From assembly GCA_964574335.1 (NCBI GenBank), contig CAZNNH010000189.1, positions 1 to 12,070 of the forward strand: a stretch of DNA of 12,070 bases, in the 5' to 3' direction. This DNA is from CAZNNH01 sp964574335 (GTDB taxonomy: Bacteria > Acidobacteriota > Vicinamibacteria > Fen-336). Below are positions 6,674 to 12,070 of this stretch, piece after piece. The first letter of the stretch is position 1, and each line of letters begins with the position of its first letter. Position numbers and translations under genes: made by a program. The notes beneath the pieces were generated by a model, which saw only the letters and a program-made list of their open reading frames with translations, did not search any database and was not told the DNA's origin.

Positions 6674-7591
6674 ATGCGACACCCGGCGCTGCTGCAGGCC
6701 GGCTGGCTCGCCGCCGGCCTCGCCGTGGCTCCTCTCGCCACGGCGCAGCCGGTGGCCGTCTTCTCGGCGGAGACGTCGCTCGTCAACGTGGCCGTGACGG
6801 TGGAGGACGCGCGCGGCCGGCCGATCGACGGCCTGACCGCCGGCGACTTCGTCGTCAGCGAGGACGGCAGGAAGCAGAAGGTCGCCCTGTGCGCCCGCAT
6901 GGGCGAGGCGGGCGGCGGCCGGTCGACGTCGCTCGACGTGGCGCTGCTGGTCGATACCAGCGACAGCATGCTCGAGACGCTACGCCGCTCGCAGGAGGTG
7001 GCCGTGCGCTTCCTCACCAGCCTTCCCAACGCACAGGAGATCATCGTCGTCTTCTTCGACCAGACTCAGCGGGTGGAGCACTTCGACCGCGAGCACCCCG
7101 AGACGCTGTTCGAGCGGGTGCGGGCGCTGCCCGAGGGAGGCAACACCGCGCTGCGCGACGCGATCGTCTTCAGCCTGCGCACGCTCGGCACCTTGAACGG
7201 CCGCTCGGCCCTGGTCCTGCTCACCGACGGCATCGACACCGTGAGCGCCACCGACCCGCCGGCGCTGGAGAAGGCCGTTCAGTCGCAGGCCGTGACGATC
7301 TACCCCGTGGTCTACCCGGCCTCGCCCGCTATGGAAGGACCCGAGGCCGCGCTCAAGGAGCTCAACCGGCTCGCCCGGATCAGCGGCGGCCGCCTCTTCG
7401 AGCTTCCGAACGAGCTGGCGCTGCCGAGCGTCCTCGACGAGATCGTGGCCGACCTGCGGGAGCAGTACGTCCTCGGCTTCGTGCCCGACTCGACGGGGCC
7501 GCCCGGGCGGCTGCGGAAGATCTCCGTGAAGGTCCCGGGCCACGGGAAGGTGGTGGTCCGTCACCGCGTCGGCTACCGTCTCCAGCCCTGA
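6674..7591 (+). CDS. Secreted VWA-domain protein (acidobacterial VWFA-related type)
   Basis: The 305-residue protein starts with a signal peptide (about 1-24, cleavage near ATA-QP). A beta domain typical of VWFA-related proteins follows ('LVNVAVTVEDARGRPIDGL', 'DFVVSEDGRKQKV'). The von Willebrand factor A domain occupies about 87-265. Its metal-ion (MIDAS) residues are visible: DTSDS at 94-98, the threonine of GGNTALRDA at 158, and the aspartate of LTDGID at 185. The ending 'REQYVLGFVPDS' followed by 'RKISVKV' is characteristic of this family, TIGR03436 in my recollection. VWA domains bind protein partners through a bound metal. No lipobox or C-terminal anchor is seen, so it is probably periplasmic or exported. 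It starts three bases after the coiled-coil gene, which points to joint function. Its TGA directly abuts the stop of the convergent GNAT gene. Confidence 0.93.
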   Translation: MRHPALLQAGWLAAGLAVAPLATAQPVAVFSAETSLVNVAVTVEDARGRPIDGLTAGDFVVSEDGRKQKVALCARMGEAGGGRSTSLDVALLVDTSDSMLETLRRSQEVAVRFLTSLPNAQEIIVVFFDQTQRVEHFDREHPETLFERVRALPEGGNTALRDAIVFSLRTLGTLNGRSALVLLTDGIDTVSATDPPALEKAVQSQAVTIYPVVYPASPAMEGPEAALKELNRLARISGGRLFELPNELALPSVLDEIVADLREQYVLGFVPDSTGPPGRLRKISVKVPGHGKVVVRHRVGYRLQP

Positions 7592-8083
7592 CTAGCCCGG
7601 TCGCGCGCGGCACATGGTCAGCGAGTCGCCGGGCTCCGCGTGGACCTCGAAGCCCAGGCGACGGTAGAGCCGGACAGCCGGGTTGGTCCTGGACACGCTG
7701 AGCGAGATCGCGTCGTGGCGCTCGTCGGCCTCCCGGAGCAGGCGCTCGAGCAGCCGCGTGCCGACGCCCCGACCTCGCCAGCCCGGACGCACGGCGACGC
7801 TCAGCTCCGGCGTGTCGAGGGCGACGAAGCCGTAGCCGGTGTCGTTCGCCTGCCACAGGCGCAGCCAGGCGGCGCCGACATCGCCGCTACTCGCGCTCTC
7901 CAACGCCAGCCAGCCGGCGTCGCCGGGACGGCCCCAGCCGGCGACGTAGCGCGCCACCTCCGGGCGGTCGATGATCTCCCGCGGCAACGGCGGCGCGCCG
8001 TCGGTTACGAAGAGCGCCTCGTACAGGTAGTCGCGCAAGAGCGCACCATCGTCCGCGGTGAGTGGTCTCAGCCGGATCGACAT
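7592..8083 (-). CDS. GNAT-family N-acetyltransferase
   Basis: The 163-residue protein is a single GNAT domain of standard length. Motif A is 'ELSVAVRPGWRGRGVGTRLL' (93-112), with the acetyl-CoA pyrophosphate loop R103-x-x-G106-x-G108. Motif B is 'ISLSVSRTNPAVRLYRRLGF' (126-145), with Y140 in the usual position of the general acid. The substrate cannot be predicted; candidates are amino acids, antibiotics or protein amines. The ATG at 8083 is preceded by GAGGGG. It lies six bases after the stop of the PLP enzyme, so the two are co-transcribed, and the acetyltransferase might act on an amino acid made or consumed by that enzyme (inference). Confidence 0.92.
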   Translation of the reverse strand: MSIRLRPLTADDGALLRDYLYEALFVTDGAPPLPREIIDRPEVARYVAGWGRPGDAGWLALESASSGDVGAAWLRLWQANDTGYGFVALDTPELSVAVRPGWRGRGVGTRLLERLLREADERHDAISLSVSRTNPAVRLYRRLGFEVHAEPGDSLTMCRARPG

Positions 8084-8089
8084 GGCCCC

Positions 8090-9031
8090 TCAGGAACCGG
8101 TCGCGAAAAGGTCGGTCGACAGGTACTTCAGGCCCGAGTCGCACAGCAGGGTGACGACCGTCTTCCCGGCACCCAGACGCTGGGCCACCCGGATCGCCGC
8201 CACGACGTTGGCGCCCGAGGACGTGCCCGCGAACAACGCCTCCTCGCGGGCCAAGCGCCGGGTCATCTCCATGGCCTCGGCGGTCGAGACCGAGAGAATC
8301 TCGTCGGCGAGATCGTCGCTCCAGAGCGGGGGCACGAAGCCGGGTCCCACGCCCTCGATCTTGTGGGCGCCCGGGGCGCCGCCCGCGAGGACCGGCGACT
8401 CGGCCGGCTCGACCGCAGCGATCCGAATCTCCGGGTGATAGCGCCGCAGCACGCGCTCGACGCCTTGCAGGCACTGGGCCGTGCCGACCGACTGGACGAA
8501 GGCGTGCACCTGTCCCCGCGTCTGGCGCCAGATCTCCTCAACCAGCGGGGCGTAGCCGGCGGCGGCATCGGGGTTGTTGAACTGGTCGGCGAAGAAGGCG
8601 TCGGGCGCGGCGCTCAGCTCGGCGGCCCGGGAGATCATCCGCTGGATCAGCTCCTTCGTCGTCCGGCCGTCCTCGCTTTGCAGCTCCACCACGTCGGCGC
8701 CCAGCGCCCGCATGTGGTCGCGCTTCTCCTGGCTGAAGGCGTCGGAGGTGACCACCGTGATCGCGAAGCCCCGGGCCGCGCAGACGAACGCCAGGGCGGT
8801 CCCGGTGCTGCCGCCGGTGTACTCGACGAGCCGGCCGCCGCGAGGCAGGCGACCCGATTCGACGGCGCGGTCGACGACGGACAGCGCCATGCGGTCCTTC
8901 ATGCCCCCAGTCGGGTTGTGGCCCGCGACCTTCACGAAGACGCGGGCATGCCCCGCGGGCACGATGCGCCTGAGCTCCACCAGGGGCGTTCCGCCCACGG
9001 CCGCGAGGATGTTCGCGTCGTCCACCATCAC
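8090..9031 (-). CDS. PLP-dependent cysteine synthase/cystathionine beta-synthase-family enzyme
   Basis: This is a fold-type II PLP enzyme of 313 residues, close to the usual 300-320 of O-acetylserine sulfhydrylases. The PLP lysine is K45 in 'HNPTGGMKDRMAL'. The substrate-carboxylate loop is 'EYTGGSTGTALAF' (70-82), where cysteine synthases usually have TSGNTG. The glycine-rich phosphate loop, normally GTGGT, is replaced by 'VQSVGTAQCLQG' (179-190). Other family marks are 'KIEGVGPGFVPP' (224-235), 'GTSSGANVVAAI' (269-280) and 'LLCDSGLKYLST' (295-306). The departures suggest a beta-replacement or related reaction on a substrate other than standard O-acetylserine, so I give no gene symbol. The start is GTG at 9031 or ATG at 9028, both downstream of GGGAGGGGG. 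It leads the operon with the GNAT gene and is divergent from the isoprenoid enzyme. Confidence 0.9.
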   Translation of the reverse strand: MMVDDANILAAVGGTPLVELRRIVPAGHARVFVKVAGHNPTGGMKDRMALSVVDRAVESGRLPRGGRLVEYTGGSTGTALAFVCAARGFAITVVTSDAFSQEKRDHMRALGADVVELQSEDGRTTKELIQRMISRAAELSAAPDAFFADQFNNPDAAAGYAPLVEEIWRQTRGQVHAFVQSVGTAQCLQGVERVLRRYHPEIRIAAVEPAESPVLAGGAPGAHKIEGVGPGFVPPLWSDDLADEILSVSTAEAMEMTRRLAREEALFAGTSSGANVVAAIRVAQRLGAGKTVVTLLCDSGLKYLSTDLFATGS

Positions 9032-9301
9032 CGGCCCCCTCCCGCCGACTTCGCTTCCCAGGCCCCGAGGCCCAGACGATAGCCGCCGGAGTTCCCGCCG
9101 TAAAGGGGTGGAGGGCGGGTCAGGACGTCATGCTCCACATCAGAGCCGGTCCACTCGCGATCGCGGTCCTGATGGCCTGCCGGATACCCGCCGGGCGCGC
9201 AGCGAGGACCCACCCCATGGGAGCGGCAAGGCTGCTGCCGCCGGTCCCACGTGACGGGAGGAACATCCGCGGACGGCCCATCGTAACCACTGCCGGGACA
9301 C
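9032..9301. promoter_or_regulatory. Divergent intergenic region
   Basis: These 270 bases separate the PLP-enzyme operon (leftward) from the isoprenoid-enzyme gene (rightward), so promoters for both must lie here or nearby. I see no clear -35/-10 pair on either strand. A 6-bp inverted repeat, CCCGCC at 9094-9099 and GGCGGG at 9114-9119, encloses a 14-base loop and could be an operator or chance. No small gene is convincing. Confidence 0.4.
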
Positions 9302-10609
9302 ATGTTCGTCGAGCCGCTTCTCACCGAGGCCGCGGGCCCGGGCCTTCGGCGCCGCATCCGCGCCGTGTCCCGGGAATGCGCCACGCTCTGGGACACGACG
9401 CCCGAGGAGCTGCCGGTACTCGGGCCCCGCGTCGGGCCCTGGCGGCATCTCAGCAACGCGCGCGCCGCGGCACGCCTCATCGACGAGCTGGCGGCCGGCG
9501 TAGAGCGTGCTCCCGACAGCGAACGGGAGCGCGCGGCGTGGCGGAAGGCCGTGCGCCAGCGGCTGCAGCAGTTCGGCGACGAGCGCCTGGGCTGGCCCGC
9601 CGGCTACCGGCGCCTGGTCTTCGGCGACTCCTTCTTCGATGCCTCGATGGCCTTCGCGCGCCAGGCGCGGGCGTTCGACCCCGGGGCGTCCCTGGCGAGC
9701 GTGTGGCAGGCCCTGCGAAACGTCTGGATCGCCAACAGCCTCCAGATGATCCTCGACCTGCCGGTGAGGCTGAGCCCCGGCGTGTTCGCCTACAGCATGC
9801 TGTATCCCGTGACCGACAACCTGCTCGACGACGTGTCGGTCAGCCGCCCGGCCAAGAGGGCGTTCAGCCACCGGCTCGGGGAGCGGCTCGCGGGCCAGCC
9901 GGTGCGGGCGACGAATTCCTCCGAGGCGGCCGCCTTCCGGCTGGTGGCTCAGATCGAAGAGGAGTTCCCGCGCTGCGCGTTCGCCGGCGTTCACGAGAGC
10001 CTCCTCGCCATCCACCGCGGGCAGGTGCTGAGCTTGAGCCAGCAGGAGCGGCCCGATCTGACGGACGCCGAGATCCTGGCCATCAGTTGCGAGAAAGGCG
10101 GAAGCTCCGTTCTGGCCGATCTCTACCTGGTGGCCGGGAGACCCAGCCCGGAGGAGGAGCGCTTCGCCTTCGGCTATGGCGTGTTCCTGCAGCTCCTGGA
10201 CGATCTGCAGGACACCGGGGAGGACGTCGCCGTCGGGCACCAGACGCTGTTCACCCGGGCGACACGCCGGGGTCCTCTCGACGGCGCTGCGGCGCGGCTT
10301 CTGCGGTTCATCGACCGCGTGCTCGACTCCCAGGAGATCCTGGCCCGACCGGTGCTCGCCGACCGCAAGGACCTGGTCAGACGCAACTGCCGCGGCCTTC
10401 TGGTGGGCGCCGTGGTCGACCAGCCGCGGTTCTTCACCCGGCGTTTTCGCCGCGATCTCACCCGGCGCTGGCCCTTCTCGGTCCGCGCGATGCGGAGGCT
10501 GCGCCGTCGTGCCGAGCAGCGCTTCCGAGGTGCGGCCCTCGCGCTCCAGCGCCGGGCCGGCGTCCCCTCGCTGCTCGACTGGGTCCTGGCCCAGCAGCAG
10601 CCATTCTGA
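9302..10609 (+). CDS. Class I isoprenoid biosynthesis-fold enzyme (terpene synthase/prenyl synthase-like)
   Basis: The 435-residue protein carries two aspartate-rich elements in the places expected for the all-alpha class I isoprenoid fold. The first is 'YPVTDNLLDDVS' (168-179), with D172, D176 and D177. The second is 'FLQLLDDLQDTGED' (295-308), a DDxxD motif. These bind magnesium and diphosphate in prenyl synthases, squalene/phytoene synthases and terpene cyclases. The first 160 residues and the basic C-terminal tail (residues about 370-420, Arg-rich) do not match a standard prenyl synthase, so the product is unknown. I recall databases calling such proteins 'class 1 isoprenoid biosynthesis enzyme'. 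The ATG at 9302 is the first possible start, because an in-frame TAA lies at 9284-9286; its ribosome site is weak (GGGA). An alpha/beta hydrolase follows 116 bases later. Confidence 0.8.
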   Translation: MFVEPLLTEAAGPGLRRRIRAVSRECATLWDTTPEELPVLGPRVGPWRHLSNARAAARLIDELAAGVERAPDSERERAAWRKAVRQRLQQFGDERLGWPAGYRRLVFGDSFFDASMAFARQARAFDPGASLASVWQALRNVWIANSLQMILDLPVRLSPGVFAYSMLYPVTDNLLDDVSVSRPAKRAFSHRLGERLAGQPVRATNSSEAAAFRLVAQIEEEFPRCAFAGVHESLLAIHRGQVLSLSQQERPDLTDAEILAISCEKGGSSVLADLYLVAGRPSPEEERFAFGYGVFLQLLDDLQDTGEDVAVGHQTLFTRATRRGPLDGAAARLLRFIDRVLDSQEILARPVLADRKDLVRRNCRGLLVGAVVDQPRFFTRRFRRDLTRRWPFSVRAMRRLRRRAEQRFRGAALALQRRAGVPSLLDWVLAQQQPF

Positions 10610-10612
10610 TTC

Positions 10613-10655
10613 GCCGGGGCGGGGCACGTGGTCGGGGGGCCGGCACTGCCCCGGC
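10613..10655 (+). terminator. Possible hairpin after the isoprenoid-enzyme gene
   Basis: GCCGGGGC at 10613-10620 and GCCCCGGC at 10648-10655 form a perfect 8-bp inverted repeat with a 27-base loop, starting four bases after the TGA at 10607-10609. There is no T-run, so it is not a classic intrinsic terminator; it could be an mRNA-stabilising or Rho-related structure, or chance in GC-rich DNA. Confidence 0.3.
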
Positions 10656-10725
10656 TGACGAAGTCCGCATCCATCGCGGGAACCGCGGGGGGTGGGGTGG
10701 TGTCCAAGGGTGCGGGAGGGACGAG

Positions 10726-11577
10726 ATGGCGAGGGCGTCGTTTGCGCCGTTCCGGTCCGAGGCGGCCAAGGCGGAGTACCAGGCCCACGCTCGGAAGCGG
10801 CTCGAGGCGTGTTCTGTGCCGTGGGAGACCCGGATCGTCGAGACGTCCTGGGGACCGACCTGTGTGCGTGCCAGCGGGCGCGTCACCGATCCGGCGTTGA
10901 TCCTGCTGCCGGGCGCGGGGATCGGCTCGCTGATGTGGCTCGACGGCTTCGAGGAGCTGTCGGCGCACCATCGAACCTACGCCCTCGACATCATCGGCGA
11001 CATCGGCTTCAGCGTGATGGAGCGCAAAGTCACCCGGCCGGAGGACTACGTCGACTGGCTGGATGAGGTCCTCGAGACGTTGGTCCCGGAGCGGCCACTG
11101 AGCCTTCTGGGCGTCTCGCTGGGGGGCTCGATCGCTGCGCAGTACGCCCTGCACCGGCCCGAGCGGGCCCAACGCGTTGTGCTGCTGGCCCCGGGCGGCA
11201 CCGTGCGGCGGCTCTCGTTTGGCTTCTTCGCCCGAGTCACGCTGCCCTGCGTGCCGATCCCCGGCTTCGGAGGCGCCGGGCCGCTGAACCGGATCCTCCT
11301 GTGGGTGTTCGAAGATGCCGCCCGAGGCGACGCGGCGTGCCGCGCCCGGCTGGAGCGGGCCATCGAGGACGTCCAGATCGGCGTGCGCTGCGTGGCCAAT
11401 CGGCGGCCGCCGTGGCCCAGGGTGCTCGACGACGACGCCTGGCGAGGCTTCTCGGTGCCGTGCCTGTTCGTGGTCGGGGAGAACGAGAAGATCTACTCGG
11501 CCCGCGCCGCCGTGCAACGGCTGAGCCGCGTCGCCCCTCAGGTGAAGACGGAGATCGTCGCCGCGGTCGCGGTGTAG
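10726..11577 (+). CDS. Alpha/beta hydrolase, truncated at its C-terminus
   Basis: The 283-residue protein is an alpha/beta hydrolase. The oxyanion-hole region is 'ILLPGAGIGSLMW' (59-71). The nucleophile elbow is 'LLGVSLGGSIAAQYAL' (127-142) with S131. The strand before the acid residue is 'CLFVVGENEKIYSARAAV' (246-263), with E254 the likely acid. The family normally continues after 'KTEIV' with a short GxGH motif that supplies the catalytic histidine and a final helix. Here the protein ends 'KTEIVAAVAV' and stops, so the histidine is missing. The last codons lie antisense to the S10-peptidase remnant, so the true 3' end has been lost at a breakpoint near 11560. The ATG at 10726 follows GGGAGGGACGAG. 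As it stands it is probably inactive. It may once have worked with the upstream isoprenoid enzyme. Confidence 0.85.
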   Translation: MARASFAPFRSEAAKAEYQAHARKRLEACSVPWETRIVETSWGPTCVRASGRVTDPALILLPGAGIGSLMWLDGFEELSAHHRTYALDIIGDIGFSVMERKVTRPEDYVDWLDEVLETLVPERPLSLLGVSLGGSIAAQYALHRPERAQRVVLLAPGGTVRRLSFGFFARVTLPCVPIPGFGGAGPLNRILLWVFEDAARGDAACRARLERAIEDVQIGVRCVANRRPPWPRVLDDDAWRGFSVPCLFVVGENEKIYSARAAVQRLSRVAPQVKTEIVAAVAV

Positions 11578-11744
11578 GCGAGGGCGCGCCCCTCCACGGT
11601 GGTCTTGTGATGCGTCACGGCCGCCGCCGGCGCCGGCTTGTCGGTCTTCTCGGCGTTCCTCTCCTCGGCCTTGCCAGGCTCCACGGAGAGGGCCGGTGTC
11701 GTCGCGCCCAGGAGCGCGGCCAGGGTCCACACTGCGAGCTTCAT
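11538..11744 (-). pseudogene. S10 serine carboxypeptidase-like protein, N-terminal fragment
   Basis: A 68-codon frame starts at ATG 11744 with an excellent ribosome site (GGAGGTG, about six bases away). It encodes a signal peptide (1-20, MKLAVWTLAALLGATTPALS), a charged linker, and 'VTHHKTTVEGRALAYTATA' (43-61). That last segment matches the start of the mature domain of bacterial S10-family peptidases. After it come only 'ATISVFT' and a stop, where some 400 further residues with the catalytic Ser, Asp and His would be expected. The final codons are the antisense of the hydrolase codons for 'VKTEIV', so the gene has been cut near 11560. It lies 20 bases downstream of the STM3941-like gene and probably shared its transcript. 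Confidence 0.75.
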
Positions 11745-11764
11745 CGCTGACACCTCCAAGCCCC

Positions 11765-12070
11765 TCATTCCACCAAGGGCGGGTGCACCGGCACCGCCCG
11801 CAGGCGCGATCCGTAGCGCGTCCGGATGTAGTCCAGCAAGGCCTCGCCCGAGATCGACAGCCCGTCGTAGGGCAACGTGACAGCGGCGCCGGCCCAGTGG
11901 AGCCCGGCCGTGAGGGCCGAGATCCGCGCCAGCCACGGCAGCCGGTGGACGAAGGCAGGGTCCTTGGCGGCGAGGCCGATGTCCGCCTCCGACCCTCGCC
12001 CGAGGCGGAAGACGGCGACGCCCTTGAGCTCCTCCCAGTCGATCCAGCCCACGCGCGCCACCCACAACGC
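11765..12070 (-). CDS. STM3941-like membrane protein, C-terminal part (runs off the right edge)
   Basis: The frame is open to the window edge and stops with TGA at 11765-11767. The visible 101 residues begin 'ALWVARVGWIDWEELKGVAV' and continue with 'AKDPAFVHRLPWLARISAL', 'GAAVTLPYDGLSISGEALLD' and 'YIRTRYGSRL'. The pattern of a W-E-E-L strand, a turn with 'DP-x-F', and a closing 'LSISGEALLDYIRTRY' helix fits the C-terminal half of STM3941-family proteins, as I recall them. The function of the family is unknown. The first 55 bases from the edge are identical to the truncated inner copy at 4535-4589. This copy looks intact as far as it can be seen. Its start lies beyond the window. Confidence 0.75.
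   Translation of the reverse strand, partial: ALWVARVGWIDWEELKGVAVFRLGRGSEADIGLAAKDPAFVHRLPWLARISALTAGLHWAGAAVTLPYDGLSISGEALLDYIRTRYGSRLRAVPVHPPLVE
12016..12070. repeat. 55-bp exact direct repeat, outer copy
   Basis: Identical to 4535-4589 in the same orientation and continuing to the window edge, so the repeat probably extends further. It lies inside the STM3941-like coding sequence. The sequence diverges completely on the low-coordinate side of 12016. Confidence 0.95.

Noticed and set aside
5815..7701. 628-codon plus-strand frame across the coiled-coil and VWA genes
   Set aside because: It is Arg/Gly/Pro-rich without domains and is a frame-shadow of two genes with clear domains, ribosome sites and a signal peptide.
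7640..9082. 480-codon plus-strand frame opposite the GNAT and PLP-enzyme genes
   Set aside because: Antisense shadow; both minus-strand genes have complete family motifs.
9130..10725. Upstream extension of the hydrolase frame
   Set aside because: The frame is open by chance through the isoprenoid-enzyme gene; the good ribosome site and family similarity place the hydrolase start at 10726.
10174..11730. 518-codon minus-strand frame opposite the isoprenoid enzyme and hydrolase
   Set aside because: No domain, skewed composition, antisense to two genes with visible motifs.
11745..12065. Extension of the S10-peptidase frame upstream to 12065
   Set aside because: The ATG at 11744 has a near-perfect ribosome site and begins a textbook signal peptide; the upstream extension is a shadow of the STM3941-like gene.
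1..12070. CRISPR array, tRNA, rRNA, complete insertion sequence or restriction/defence cassette
   Set aside because: I found no regularly spaced repeats, no cloverleaf-like or rRNA sequence, no transposase with an intact catalytic domain and no nuclease, helicase or toxin-antitoxin motifs.

Overview
The window is high-GC (roughly 70%) DNA with dense, short-spaced genes on both strands, interspersed with gene remnants. The secreted VWFA-type protein, its membrane coiled-coil partner, and a residual tail with an Acidobacteria-like ending ('LTLVENFR') together suggest an acidobacterial soil or sediment lineage. That assignment is an inference; no rRNA, tRNA or other marker gene is visible.

Layout. 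Positions 1-547 hold no convincing gene. A minus-strand block (548-3388) contains, in transcription order, a small membrane protein broken by one base, a class I SAM-dependent methyltransferase and a large polytopic membrane protein that may be GT-C-like. Upstream of it, positions 3385-5421 are a graveyard: the C-terminal STAS domain of a SulP-type transporter with a frameshift and a nonsense codon, the C-terminal third of an IS91-family transposase, the N-terminal half of an STM3941-like membrane protein cut by that transposase fragment, and the last 56 residues of what looks like a PD40/WD40-like protein. Positions 5852-7591 carry a healthy plus-strand pair: a membrane-anchored coiled-coil protein and a secreted VWA-domain protein. 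Converging on it is a minus-strand pair (7592-9031) of a PLP-dependent cysteine-synthase-like enzyme and a GNAT acetyltransferase. Divergent from that pair are a class I isoprenoid-fold enzyme (9302-10609) and an alpha/beta hydrolase (10726-11577). The window ends with a truncated S10-peptidase start and the 3' part of a second STM3941-like gene.

The most notable feature is rearrangement. The last 55 bases of the window repeat positions 4535-4589 exactly, so part of an STM3941-like gene occurs twice about 7.5 kb apart, and the inner copy is fused to IS91 transposase sequence. At about 11560 the alpha/beta hydrolase (missing its catalytic histidine end) and the S10 peptidase (only signal peptide and first strands left) run head-on into each other, each reading into the antisense of the other; this marks a breakpoint. 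Several frameshifts in the remnants fall in homopolymers, so sequencing error must be separated from true decay.

The intact genes probably act as small separate units: methyltransferase plus membrane enzyme; envelope coiled-coil plus VWA protein; amino-acid-type PLP enzyme plus acetyltransferase; isoprenoid enzyme plus hydrolase. I see no defence system, CRISPR array or complete mobile element, and I do not claim a new system beyond the candidates listed.
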